A model generated the notes under the pieces. That model saw only the letters and a program-made list of their open reading frames with translations, did not search any database and was not told the DNA's origin. The translations under genes were made by a program, and so were the position numbers. Below, in pieces: positions 9,510 through 17,493 of a stretch of 64,000 nucleotides of DNA (position 1 is its first letter; each line of letters begins with the position of its first letter). Origin of the DNA: Pseudomonas sp. (GTDB taxonomy: Bacteria > Pseudomonadota > Gammaproteobacteria > Pseudomonadales > Pseudomonadaceae); assembly GCA_030699825.1 (NCBI GenBank), contig JAUYKV010000034.1, positions 62,001-126,000 of the forward strand, read 5' to 3'.

Positions 9510-10364
9510 TCAGGCCAGCACCCCATCACGGAAGTCGCGCAGCGCCTGCTCGATCTCTTCCCGGGTGTTCATCACGAACGGACCGTATTGCACGATCGGC
9601 TCGGCCAAAGGTTTGCCGGCAATCAGCAGCAGTCTGGCGCCGTCGCGGCTGCTCAGGCGCAGTTCGCCGCGATCGGACAAGCGCACCAGGCGTCCGGCGG
9701 GCACCGCCTGCGCACTGGCGCCCGGCAACTCGAGCGTGCCTGCGTAGACGTACAGCATGGCGCGATGGTCGTCCGGCAGGCGCGGGGCGAGCTGGCTGCC
9801 GGCCGGCAGGTGCAGGTCGAACAGTTGCGGCTCGGTGTGCGGGCGTTGCACGGCGCCGCTTTGCTGCACCTCGCCGTCGTCGAACTGGCCGGCGATCACC
9901 ACCACCTCGACGCCGCTGGACGTGGTCAGGCGCGGTATCTCGCTGGCGGGAATGTCGCGGTAGCCGGGGTCGCCGAGCTTGTCCTTGGCCGGCAGGTTGA
10001 GCCACAGCTGGAAGCCGCGCATGAGCCCTTGTTCCTGCTCGGGCATCTCACTGTGGATGATGCCGCGGGCGGCGGTCATCCACTGCACGCCACCGCTTTG
10101 CAGCAGGCCGACATTGCCCAGGTGGTCTTCATGGCGCATGCGGCCTTCGAGCATATAGGTGATGGTCTCGAAACCGCGGTGCGGGTGCGGCGGGAAGCCG
10201 GCGATATAGTCGTCCGGATCGTCCGAGGCGAATTCATCGAGCATCAGAAAAGGGTCGAAGCGCTCGATTCCGCTGCCGCCAATCACCCGATTCAGGCGCA
10301 CGCCGGCACCGTCTGACGCGGGTTGGCCGGGCTGGATGGCGAGTACGCTGCGCAGTGGGCTCAT
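9510..10364 (-). CDS. Pirin family protein
   Basis: 284-residue bicupin protein. The pirin metal-binding set is visible: FPPHPHRGFETITYM gives His at about 60 and 62, and IIHSEMP gives His at about 104 and Glu at about 106. Some bacterial pirins act as quercetin dioxygenases or metabolic regulators; the substrate here cannot be read from sequence. The ATG at 10364 was chosen because GAGGAGGTG stands 4-5 bases upstream; a longer reading to 10580 has no family character. Monocistronic between the ccm operon (converging) and mlaA. Confidence 0.92.
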   Translation of the reverse strand: MSPLRSVLAIQPGQPASDGAGVRLNRVIGGSGIERFDPFLMLDEFASDDPDDYIAGFPPHPHRGFETITYMLEGRMRHEDHLGNVGLLQSGGVQWMTAARGIIHSEMPEQEQGLMRGFQLWLNLPAKDKLGDPGYRDIPASEIPRLTTSSGVEVVVIAGQFDDGEVQQSGAVQRPHTEPQLFDLHLPAGSQLAPRLPDDHRAMLYVYAGTLELPGASAQAVPAGRLVRLSDRGELRLSSRDGARLLLIAGKPLAEPIVQYGPFVMNTREEIEQALRDFRDGVLA

Positions 10365-10569
10365 GGGGCACCTCCTCAAGTTGGAATATGCCCATCCTAT
10401 GCCTGTCAAACAGATCGATGGTTGCGAAATTCGCGGGATAATGATCGATTTATTCGATGATAAGCGAGTCTTGCCACGAAGGCCTGAGGAGGCCTCGCGA
10501 CGGCGCTGGATATTTCCACAACTGCTGAACCGCGCCAGGTTAAACCCTTGGGGCGGCCTTATGGTCGGT

Positions 10570-11346
10570 CTATTCGGCAATCAGCAGCTTGCGCGACTCG
10601 TTGTAGAAGTAGCGGATCTTCTCGTATTCGAACGGCGAGTTGAGCTGGCCGTAACGGAAGTTGACGATGGAGCGCTGATCGACCGTCTCGAGCAAGAATA
10701 TTTCCGGATGGCTGTTGCCGGCTTCGGCCACGTTGAGCCAGTTGACCTGGCTCTTGGCGCTGAAGTCCACCACCAGCCCGCCAGTGTCGCGCAGGTTGGA
10801 GGGGCCGAGCAGCGGCAGCATCAGGTAAGGGCCGGATGGTGCGCCGTAGAACCCCAGGGTCTGGCCGAAGTCTTCGCGCTGTTTCGGCAGGCCCATGCGG
10901 CTCGCCGGATCCCACAGTCCGGCCACGCCGATGGTGGTGTTGAGCAGCAGGCGGGCGGTGGTCTCCATCGAGCGCCTGGCCTTGAACTGCAACAGGCTGT
11001 TGAGCAGGTTGGGCACGTCGCCGAGGTTGCTGAAGAAGTTGCTCACCCCATGTTGCACGACCGTCGGGGTGACATAGCGATAACCGTCGACGATGGGCAG
11101 AAACACCCACTGATCGAAGCGGTAGTTGAAGTGATAGACCCGGCGGTTCCAGGACTCCAGGGGGTCATAGACATTCAGGGCGCCGAGGGTCGAGCGTTCG
11201 AACTCGCGTTGATCCAGGCCAGGATTGAACTGCAGGTGTTGCAGCGGTCGCTTGAAACCGTCTTCATCGACCTGATGCTCGGCCTGAGTCAGTCCGCTGG
11301 TCAGCAGCAGGGTCAGGAGCAGGGCTGTAGCAAGAGGCTTAACCAC
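10570..11346 (-). CDS. mlaA: Outer-membrane lipid asymmetry protein MlaA (VacJ)
   Basis: 258 residues. MlaA removes phospholipids from the outer leaflet of the outer membrane and passes them to MlaC. Family motifs are present: DPLESWNRRVYHFN near 60-73, VSNFFSNLGDVPNLLN near 100-115, GPYLMLPLLGPSNLRD near 172-187. The signal peptide ends SGLTQAEHQ with no lipobox cysteine, so this member is probably not a lipoprotein, unlike E. coli MlaA. It overlaps the upstream hydrolase gene by 8 bases, so the two are co-translated. Confidence 0.93.
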   Translation of the reverse strand: MVKPLATALLLTLLLTSGLTQAEHQVDEDGFKRPLQHLQFNPGLDQREFERSTLGALNVYDPLESWNRRVYHFNYRFDQWVFLPIVDGYRYVTPTVVQHGVSNFFSNLGDVPNLLNSLLQFKARRSMETTARLLLNTTIGVAGLWDPASRMGLPKQREDFGQTLGFYGAPSGPYLMLPLLGPSNLRDTGGLVVDFSAKSQVNWLNVAEAGNSHPEIFLLETVDQRSIVNFRYGQLNSPFEYEKIRYFYNESRKLLIAE

Positions 11347-12637
11347 GGAAGAACTCCAGCATGGCGTCGCTGTTGACGCGGTAGTTGAGGTTGCCGCAGT
11401 GCCCGCCGAACGGGTAGACGGTCAGGCGATCGCCCAGGGTTCGGCGCAGAAAGCCCAGGTCGCCAGGGCCGAGGATGAGGTCGTCGGCGTTGTGCATTAC
11501 GGCGATCTTGCTCGAGTCTTTCAGGTAGTCCTCGACACCGTAAAGACTGATCTGATTGACCATCTGGGTAACGCTGCCGCCATCAAGGCGGGCCCGCCAC
11601 ATCGGGATCAGCTGCTCGGTGATGTAGCAGTCGAAGTCACATTGCAGGGCGCGCTTGAAGAAGGGGGTGAGGCTGGTGCTGTCGTTGATCGGGTAGCGCG
11701 CCGGGGTGATCAGGCCGCGCCGGTTGATCAGGTCGGAGGTGAAGGCGATATCGGCCGCGGCGAAGCGGAACACCGTACCAATCAGCATAGCCATCTGCTC
11801 GTCGGACAGCTGCTCCTTGGAGCGCTGGAAGTCGAAGAGCATTGCGTCGTTGAGGTCGACGTAACCTTTTTCCTGGAAATAACGGGTCAGCTTGGCCAGC
11901 ACCGTCTCATAGAAGGTGGTGCTGCTGTTGATGCCTTCGACCCGGGTTTGTACCAGACGGTCGAGGTTGCTGGTCGAGGTATAGAGGTTGACCGGCGGGT
12001 TGAGTAGCAGCACACGCTTGAAGTTGAAGCTGCGTCGGGTTTCGTCGAGTTGGCTGACGAATGCCGCCTGCAGGGCTCCCAGGCTGTAGCCGGTCAGGTG
12101 GAAAGCACTGACCTTAAGGCGCGGATGCTGGGCGCGCACGGCCTGCATCGCCCGGTACAGATCCTCGGCATCTTCGCCGGTGAGGCCCGGTGTGGCGAAA
12201 CGCGAGGCAGCGCTCATGAAGTCGTAGCTGGTCGGCGAGGATAGCTGCACCACATGGTAGCCGGCGCCGTAGAACAGTTTTTTCAGGTATTCCGCCGTGC
12301 TGCTGGAGTAAGGCATACCCGTGCCGGCAATGATGAAAATCAGTGGCGCCTCGCCTTTCTGCTGGGCCAGGCGATAACCCATCCTGGTCACTGGCCAGAA
12401 ATTAGCCGGCAGTTCGAACTCGCGCTCCGGGCGCAGTTTGACCCGGTAGTCCTGCTGATCTATGTCGGCATCGGCCGGCAGTTGCGGGCGCAACTCTGGC
12501 GGCGTGGTGGCGATGGTCGCCTCGAACGGGTTGGTCAGTGGATAACCGTAGCTCTGCGCATCGATCTCGGCAGCCAACAGTGGCCCACCGAGGGTTATGC
12601 CGCACAGCAGAGCAGCGAGGCGATATACAAGCGGCAT
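11339..12637 (-). CDS. Secreted alpha/beta hydrolase coupled to mlaA
   Basis: 432 residues with a signal peptide (ALLCGITLGGPLLA-AE). The hydrolase fold is supported by LIFIIAGTGMPYSSS at about 99-113, nucleophile elbow GYSLG at 183-187 (Ser 185), VMHNADDLILGPGD near 375-388 (acid residue) and FGGHCGNLNY near 407 (His). Likely periplasmic serine esterase or lipase-like enzyme; substrate unknown. The 8-base overlap with mlaA suggests a shared role in envelope lipid handling, which is inference. The two cysteines in LQCDFDCYI could form a disulfide. Confidence 0.85.
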   Translation of the reverse strand: MPLVYRLAALLCGITLGGPLLAAEIDAQSYGYPLTNPFEATIATTPPELRPQLPADADIDQQDYRVKLRPEREFELPANFWPVTRMGYRLAQQKGEAPLIFIIAGTGMPYSSSTAEYLKKLFYGAGYHVVQLSSPTSYDFMSAASRFATPGLTGEDAEDLYRAMQAVRAQHPRLKVSAFHLTGYSLGALQAAFVSQLDETRRSFNFKRVLLLNPPVNLYTSTSNLDRLVQTRVEGINSSTTFYETVLAKLTRYFQEKGYVDLNDAMLFDFQRSKEQLSDEQMAMLIGTVFRFAAADIAFTSDLINRRGLITPARYPINDSTSLTPFFKRALQCDFDCYITEQLIPMWRARLDGGSVTQMVNQISLYGVEDYLKDSSKIAVMHNADDLILGPGDLGFLRRTLGDRLTVYPFGGHCGNLNYRVNSDAMLEFFRG

Positions 12638-12714
12638 GACTTAAATCCCTTTAAAAGAGGGAGGATTGATCGAATTGAAAAGAATGAGACATCTGAACCT
12701 GCAGATAGTGCCGG

Positions 12715-13203
12715 TCAAACCGGTCTTTGACTCAACTCATGCAGCGCCGGGCCGGTCAGGCGATACTGCGTCCAGTCATCCAGCGGCTGAGCGCCCAGGC
12801 GCTTATAGAAGTCGATGGCCGGTTCATTCCAGTCCAGTACCGACCACTCCAGACGTCCGCAGCCGCGCTCTATAGCCAAGCTCGCCAGCTTGCCGAGCAA
12901 GGCAGTGCCAAGCCCCGTGCCGCGGGCTTTGGAGCGTACATAGAGATCTTCGAGATAGATACCGGGTTTGCCGAGAAAGGTCGAGTAATTGTGGAAGAAC
13001 AGGGCAAAGCCTGCGGCCGCGCCATCCACCTCACCGATCAGCACCTCGGCGAAGGGGCGCGTACCGAACAAGTGTTCGCGCATTTGCGCGGGATCGACGA
13101 CCACCTGGTCGCTGAGCTTCTCATAGTCGGCCAGTTCGCGGATGAAGCCGATGATCAGTCCAATATCGTCAGGTTGGGCACTGCGGATATGCAAATGGGG
13201 CAT
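12715..13203 (-). CDS. GNAT family N-acetyltransferase
   Basis: 162 residues with a complete GNAT core: motif A SKARGTGLGTALLGKLA (about 91-107, acetyl-CoA pyrophosphate loop) and motif B WNEPAIDFYKRLGA (about 127-140). The YLEDLYV-to-WSVLDWN pattern is most like the diamine/thialysine (SSAT-like) acetyltransferases, but the acceptor amine is not known. Monocistronic on the minus strand. Confidence 0.88.
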   Translation of the reverse strand: MPHLHIRSAQPDDIGLIIGFIRELADYEKLSDQVVVDPAQMREHLFGTRPFAEVLIGEVDGAAAGFALFFHNYSTFLGKPGIYLEDLYVRSKARGTGLGTALLGKLASLAIERGCGRLEWSVLDWNEPAIDFYKRLGAQPLDDWTQYRLTGPALHELSQRPV

Positions 13204-13355
13204 GGTCGCTCCTTGAGTTGCCGGTCAAGCGAGCATGCGGTGTGGCCATGGGATATTGCAAGCTGTGTCCGGAATCATTAGGCCACTTCAGCTTGCTTGA
13301 AGTCACTGGTCGGAGCGTCAGGCGTTTGCAGGCGGCGAGGTTTCTTCACCGTATC

Positions 13356-13580
13356 TCAAGCCTGATGATGCAACCAGGCATGCTTCGGCCGCTCTGCTGT
13401 TGGTCGTGCACGGTTGTCCAGGCGTTGCCAGAGCTTCTCGTGGAAGTAGAAACCCACCGAATTGCACAGTGGCTCGATGGCTGCCACCAGGCCACTGGCC
13501 GCGACACTACCGGTCAGCGCATAGGTCACCGCAAAGGCGATGCAGAAGTGCATCAGGGTGAAGGTCAGGGTCTTGAGCAT
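13356..13580 (-). CDS. DUF2061 small membrane protein
   Basis: 74 residues with two hydrophobic segments (FTLMHFCIAFAVTYALTGSV and ASGLVAAIEPLCNSVGFYFHE) followed by KLWQRL, the DUF2061 pattern of predicted two-helix inner-membrane proteins. The N-terminus MLKTLTFTLMH is usual for the family. The C-terminal tail (RARPTAERPKHAW) is basic. Function unknown. Confidence 0.8.
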   Translation of the reverse strand: MLKTLTFTLMHFCIAFAVTYALTGSVAASGLVAAIEPLCNSVGFYFHEKLWQRLDNRARPTAERPKHAWLHHQA

Positions 13581-13745
13581 GGCGCGCCTCTAATGAGAAG
13601 TCTTTGCGATTGATGTTGAGGTTAGCGGCTGGATGCTTATTGAAGAAATGTTTCATTTTGATGTTGTCGATAGTATTTGATAATTGAAATAGCTATCGAA
13701 CAGTGCGAGGCAGCGAGAAATCCTCAATAAAATGCGCGGGGGAGT

Positions 13746-13773
13746 TTGACAAGGCGATGCTGGCGGCTAACTT
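13746..13773 (+). promoter_or_regulatory. Candidate sigma70 promoter of the ComEA-like gene
   Basis: TTGACA at 13746-13751 and TAACTT at 13768-13773 with a 16-base spacer, about 70 bases before the gene start at 13845. The rest of the 264-base gap from 13581 is AT-rich and holds only a weak inverted repeat (TCGATAG at 13667-13673 and CTATCGA at 13693-13699); no gene is seen in it. Confidence 0.4.
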
Positions 13774-13844
13774 GAAGTGCGCGGCGCATGGAAGTCCCGC
13801 GCTGCTCACAATTGACTTGAGCTTTTCTGAAATGGAGTTCCAAC

Positions 13845-14168
13845 ATGCATAAGCGCTACCTCTCTTCCCTGTTGTGTGCTGTTCTGACCGCAGCTGCTCT
13901 TAGCGTCTCCGCCGCCGAAACTTCCAAGACTGCACCCGCGAAGCCTGCGGCCGTGCAAGTGGCCGAGGTCGGCAAAATCAATCTCAATACGGCCGATGCT
14001 TCCACGCTGCAACGTGAGCTGAGCGGTATCGGCGAGACCAAGGCCAAGGCAATAGTGGCGTACCGTGATACCCATGGCGCATTCGCCTCGGTTGACGAGC
14101 TGCTTGAGGTCAAGGGTATCGGCGAGTCCATTCTGGCGAAGAACCGCGACAAATTGAGCATCAATTAA
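13845..14168 (+). CDS. ComEA-like helix-hairpin-helix DNA-binding protein
   Basis: 107 residues: signal peptide (LCAVLTAAALSVSA-AE), a short Lys/Pro/Ala linker, then two HhH motifs (INLNTADASTLQRELSGIGETKAKAIVAYR begins the first, written in two parts as INLNTADAST and LSGIGETKAKAIV; second VKGIGESILAKNRD). This is the periplasmic ComEA architecture; ComEA binds incoming DNA during transformation. The gene stands alone, with a terminator right after, as is usual in Pseudomonas. Whether this strain is competent is not shown. Confidence 0.9.
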   Translation: MHKRYLSSLLCAVLTAAALSVSAAETSKTAPAKPAAVQVAEVGKINLNTADASTLQRELSGIGETKAKAIVAYRDTHGAFASVDELLEVKGIGESILAKNRDKLSIN

Positions 14169-14186
14169 CCGACACGCTGGAAGATC

Positions 14187-14211
14187 AAGGCCGGTCATTG
14201 ACCGGCCTTTT
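14187..14211 (+). terminator. Rho-independent terminator of the ComEA-like gene
   Basis: AAGGCCGGT-CATTG-ACCGGCCTT followed by T's (stem of 9 bp, loop of 5), starting 18 bases after the stop codon at 14168. Confidence 0.9.
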
Positions 14212-14333
14212 GCATTTTAGGGGGTGACCACGAGCCGGGTCCTGCCATACAGTGCGCGTTTTCTGGGCGGCCGTGACGCCGTCTGGTATCGGCAGGTGTG
14301 GATCAGCGGACGGTTATCTTTTCGATGAATGCG

Positions 14334-15452
14334 ATGTCTCCCCAGACGATTTACCAGCATGCCCTTGACCACCACGGGTTCCAGGCGGATGACGCTCAGC
14401 TGCGGGCGGTGCAGGCGCTGGAATGTTGCCATCGGGCGCTGCATCGGCCGGGGGACAGTGGGCAACCAGTCAGCGGAGTTTATCTCTGGGGCCCGGTAGG
14501 GCGCGGCAAGACCTGGTTGATGGATCAGTTCTATCGAAGCCTGCAGGTGCCTGCGCGGCGTCAGCATTTCCATCATTTCATGCGCTGGGTGCACCGCCGC
14601 CTGTTCCAGTTGACCGGTACGGCCGATCCCTTGCGGGCTCTGGCCCGTGAGCTGAGCGATGAGGTCAGGGTGCTGTGTTTCGACGAGCTGTTCGTCAGTG
14701 ACATTGGCGATGCCATTCTGGTCGGCGGCTTGTTGCGGCTGATGTTCGAGGAGGGCGTTGTGCTGGTTGCCACCTCCAACCAGGCGCCGGAGCAGCTGTA
14801 TGCCGATGGTTTCAACCGGGAGCGCCTGGTCCCGGCGATTGTCGCCATCAACCAGTACATGCAGGTCGTCGGTGTCGATGGCGGGCAGGATCACCGCCTG
14901 CATCCGGGCGTACAGCATCAGCGCTATTGGCAGAGCGAGCTGGATCGACCCAGTGCGCTGCTGGCGGTTTTTCGTCGGTTAACCGCGGGCGAGCCGTCAT
15001 CCAGTGAGCCCGTCGTGCTCGGGCAGCGATCAATCAGCGTGGTGCAGCAGGCGGCTGCGGTGATCTGGTGCCGCTTTGCCGAACTGTGCGAGCAGCCGAT
15101 CTCGGCCCTGGATTTCATTGCCCTGTGTGATCGTTACTCGGTCATTGTGCTCAGCGAGGTGCCAGCCCTGAGCGGCCAGCAGAAACCCGGCACCATCGCC
15201 CGTGGTACCGAGGATGGTATCGAGCGGGTGGCGGCCGGCGACCGCGAACTGCCCGCACTGGCCGCACATGACGACAGTGTGCGGCGCTTCATTGCTCTGG
15301 TGGATGAATGCTACGACCGCCGTGTGCCGCTCTACCTGGAGGCCCAGGTGCCGCTGGAGGCGTTATATACCGAGGGTTACCTGGCTTTTCCGTTCCGGCG
15401 CACCCTGAGCCGGCTGCGGGAAATGCAGCTGCAACGGTTTTCTGCGGTTTAG
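14334..15452 (+). CDS. ZapE/AFG1-like ATPase, divergent paralogue
   Basis: 372 residues from the ATG giving MSPQTIYQHAL, which aligns with the usual ZapE N-terminus; GTG at 14298 and ATG at 14325 are alternatives. Walker A GPVGRGKT at about 53-60, Walker B VLCFDELFVSDIGDA at about 113-127, sensor region LVATSNQAPEQLY, and the C-terminal FRRTLSRLREM. ZapE is a P-loop ATPase acting on the division ring, and eukaryotic AFG1 acts on mitochondrial proteins. The sequence is more divergent than a typical zapE and lacks that gene's ribosomal-protein neighbours (rplM/rpsI), so I read it as a second copy. Confidence 0.85.
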   Translation: MSPQTIYQHALDHHGFQADDAQLRAVQALECCHRALHRPGDSGQPVSGVYLWGPVGRGKTWLMDQFYRSLQVPARRQHFHHFMRWVHRRLFQLTGTADPLRALARELSDEVRVLCFDELFVSDIGDAILVGGLLRLMFEEGVVLVATSNQAPEQLYADGFNRERLVPAIVAINQYMQVVGVDGGQDHRLHPGVQHQRYWQSELDRPSALLAVFRRLTAGEPSSSEPVVLGQRSISVVQQAAAVIWCRFAELCEQPISALDFIALCDRYSVIVLSEVPALSGQQKPGTIARGTEDGIERVAAGDRELPALAAHDDSVRRFIALVDECYDRRVPLYLEAQVPLEALYTEGYLAFPFRRTLSRLREMQLQRFSAV

Positions 15453-15493
15453 CCGGTGTCGGTCCCCTGCGCAGATTGGTAAGGGGCAGTCCC

Positions 15494-15563
15494 GTAGCCC
15501 GGATGAGCGCCAGGGTGATCCGCGGCGGGCTTCCCGGATTGCGCCTGGGCTTATCCAGGCTAC
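15494..15563. repeat. GTAGCCCGGAT-family repeat
   Basis: Begins GTAGCCCGGAT (15494) and ends TCCAGGCTAC (15563), so the ends are imperfect inverted repeats, with an internal CCCGGATTGCGC shared with copies at 19610-19677 and 43708-43761. Lies between the zapE-like gene and tRNA-Asn. Confidence 0.7.
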
Positions 15564-15650
15564 GACGCTGCAGGCGCGGTCGCTCGACTTCGACGCCGCG
15601 CTGTCGCCCAGCAAGCTGGAGGCAATCGCGTCTATCGGATTGTAGGCACC

Positions 15651-15735
15651 TGTAGGAGCGGATTTATCCGCGAAAACTCTCGAATGAACAAAAGCTTCGC
15701 GAATAAAGCGGAACGCCGCCCCGGTCGCTCCTACA
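15651..15735. repeat. REP pair (TGTAGGAGCG type)
   Basis: TGTAGGAGCGGATTTATCCG opens the unit, and it closes with TCGCTCCTACA in inverted orientation; an inner TCCGCGAA / TTCGCGAATAAAGCG pair strengthens the hairpin. Typical Pseudomonas REP doublet (REPIN). Confidence 0.75.
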
Positions 15736-15796
15736 TACAGCGTCATAGCCCATAAAATCAATGAGATACGGGTTGTTTGATTAGAGTCCGCAGGCA

Positions 15797-15823
15797 ATAA
15801 AAAACCCGGCTGGATGGCCGGGC
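15797..15823 (-). terminator. Orphan terminator after the tRNA-Asn remnant
   Basis: Read on the minus strand: GCCCGGC-CATCCA-GCCGGG followed by TTTTTTATT. It follows the tRNA-Asn 3' fragment at 15833-15854 at the same distance at which the intact tRNA-Asn is followed by its own terminator. Confidence 0.8.
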
Positions 15824-15854
15824 TCTTGAATTTGGCTCCGCGACCAGGACTCGA
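15821..15854 (-). pseudogene. tRNA-Asn 3'-end remnant (decayed copy or att scar)
   Basis: Thirty-four bases are identical to 15971-16004, exactly 150 bp apart. They comprise the CCA end, the acceptor 3' strand and part of the T arm of tRNA-Asn, plus 12 bases beyond the tRNA end. Past 15854 the match stops, although CCTGGGAC reappears at 15911-15918. This is either a tandem tRNA-Asn copy disrupted by a short insertion, or the 3'-end duplication left by an integrated and lost element. Confidence 0.75.
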
Positions 15855-15946
15855 CAGCGCAGCTGAACGCGCTTCAGCGCGGCCCCGGAGGGGTGAGCAC
15901 CAGCGAATAACCTGGGACGTAGTCCCAGGTGAGAGTCCGGCAGACG

Positions 15947-15974
15947 AAAAAAAGCCCCGGCATAAACCGAGGCT
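15947..15974 (-). terminator. tRNA-Asn terminator
   Basis: On the minus strand, GCCTCGG-TTTATG-CCGGGGC followed by seven T's, nine bases beyond the CCA end of tRNA-Asn. It overlaps the 34-base direct repeat by a few bases. Confidence 0.8.
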
Positions 15975-15982
15975 CTTGAATT

Positions 15983-16058
15983 TGGCTCCGCGACCAGGAC
16001 TCGAACCTGGGACCCAATGATTAACAGTCATTTGCTCTACCGACTGAGCTATCGCGGA
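15983..16058 (-). tRNA. tRNA-Asn (anticodon GTT)
   Basis: 76 bases including an encoded CCA. Reading the minus strand: acceptor TCCGCGA pairs with TCGCGGA, D arm TAGCTCAGTCGGTAGAGCA, anticodon loop CTGTTAA giving GTT, T arm with GGTTCGAGTCC. Lies just downstream of the start-less gap before tyrB, which ends at 16124 on the same strand. Confidence 0.96.
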
Positions 16059-16123
16059 ACAACGGTGCGTATCCTACTGATTAGGAAGGGGAAGTCAAGT
16101 ATCTCGGACTTCCCCTGGCCGGT

Positions 16124-17320
16124 TCAGAGGATCTGGGCGATGGCCTGGGTAACGACCGGCAGATTGCGCTGATTCAGTGCGGCAACGCAGATGCGTCCGG
16201 TGCCGACGGCGTAGATGCCGAATTCGCTTTTCAGGCGTTCCACCTGCTCGGTGGTGAGGCCCGAGTAGGAGAACATGCCGCGCTGTTGGGCGACGAAGCT
16301 GAAGTCGCGCTTGGCGCCCAGGGCGGTTAGCTGCTCGACCATGGCCAGGCGCATGGTGCGAATGCGTTCACGCATTTCGCCCAGTTCGGCTTCCCACATG
16401 GCCCGCAGTTCGGGCGTGTTGAGCACTGCCGCGACGACGCTGGCGCCGTGGGTCGGCGGGTTCGAGTAGTTGGTGCGAATCACCCGCTTGAGTTGCGACA
16501 GCACCCGGTTGGTTTCATCTTGCGAGCCGGTGACGATGGACAGCGCGCCGACCCGCTCGCCATATAGCGAGAACGACTTGGAGAAGGAGCTGGAGACGAA
16601 GAAGGTCAAGCCGGATTCGGCGAACAGGCGCACTGCCGCGGCGTCTTCCTCGATGCCGTCGCCAAAGCCCTGGTAGGCGATGTCGAGGAAGGGGACATGC
16701 TCGCGCTCGCGGAGGATCTCGAGAATGGCCTGCCAGTCGTCCATGCTCAGGTCGACGCCAGTCGGGTTGTGGCAGCAGGCGTGCAGTACCACGATCGAGC
16801 GGGCGGGCAGGTTTTTCAGGTCTTCGAGCAGGCCGCCACGGTTCACACCGTTGCTGAAGGCATCGTAATAGCGGTAATTGCGCACCGGGAAGCCGGCGGC
16901 TTCGAACAAGGCACGGTGGTTTTCCCAACTCGGGTCGCTGATGGCCACGGCGGCATCCGGGAGCAGACGCTTGAGGAAATCCGCACCGACTTTCAAGGCG
17001 CCGGTGCCGCCCAGGGCCTGGGCAGTAATCACCCGGCCTTCCTTCATCAGGGCCGAGTCGGCGCCGAACAGCAGGGTCTGTACCGCCTGGTCGTAGGCGG
17101 CGATGCCCTCGATCGGCAGGTAGCCACGGGGCGCATGGGTGGCCGTCAGCGCATTTTCTGCTTCTGCCACGGCCCGCAATAGCGGAATTCGCCCATCTTC
17201 ATTGGTGTACACGCCAACGCCGAGGTTGACCTTGGTGGGGCGGGTATCGGCGTTGAAGGCTTCGTTGAGGCCCAGGATGGGGTCGCGCGGCGCCATTTCG
17301 ACGGCAGAGAACAGACTCAT
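16124..17320 (-). CDS. tyrB: Aromatic amino acid aminotransferase (TyrB/AspC family)
   Basis: 398-residue fold-type I PLP enzyme that transfers the amino group between aromatic amino acids or aspartate and 2-oxoglutarate. The PLP lysine sits in SFSKSFSLYGERVG (Lys at about 248); the substrate-carboxylate Arg region and HNPTGVDLS (Asn at about 185) are present. Divergent from uvrB, with which it shares the 17321-17493 promoter gap. TyrB versus AspC specificity cannot be settled by eye, so the symbol is a best guess. Confidence 0.9.
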   Translation of the reverse strand: MSLFSAVEMAPRDPILGLNEAFNADTRPTKVNLGVGVYTNEDGRIPLLRAVAEAENALTATHAPRGYLPIEGIAAYDQAVQTLLFGADSALMKEGRVITAQALGGTGALKVGADFLKRLLPDAAVAISDPSWENHRALFEAAGFPVRNYRYYDAFSNGVNRGGLLEDLKNLPARSIVVLHACCHNPTGVDLSMDDWQAILEILREREHVPFLDIAYQGFGDGIEEDAAAVRLFAESGLTFFVSSSFSKSFSLYGERVGALSIVTGSQDETNRVLSQLKRVIRTNYSNPPTHGASVVAAVLNTPELRAMWEAELGEMRERIRTMRLAMVEQLTALGAKRDFSFVAQQRGMFSYSGLTTEQVERLKSEFGIYAVGTGRICVAALNQRNLPVVTQAIAQIL

Positions 17321-17493
17321 GGATGTGGCAGCTCGGGGGAAGGGATGAATGTCTGCAATGCCCCGCTAGGGGTTGCGTAAGTGGGCCGGTAGTATAGCGA
17401 CCCATAACGTGTGTCGCGACAGCGGGCACACGCATTTCAACTGTTTTGACGTACGCTTTCAGATCGCGTCACAGTCGTTTTTCGAGGTTAGTC

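Noticed and set aside
13356..13580. Toxin of a toxin-antitoxin pair (small hydrophobic protein)
   Set aside because: The sequence fits DUF2061, has two helices, and no antitoxin-like partner or antisense RNA promoter was seen.
15814..16020. 68-residue frame over the tRNA-Asn remnant
   Set aside because: It reads through the tRNA duplication and its terminators; the repeated LLNLAPRPGL text is from the direct repeat.
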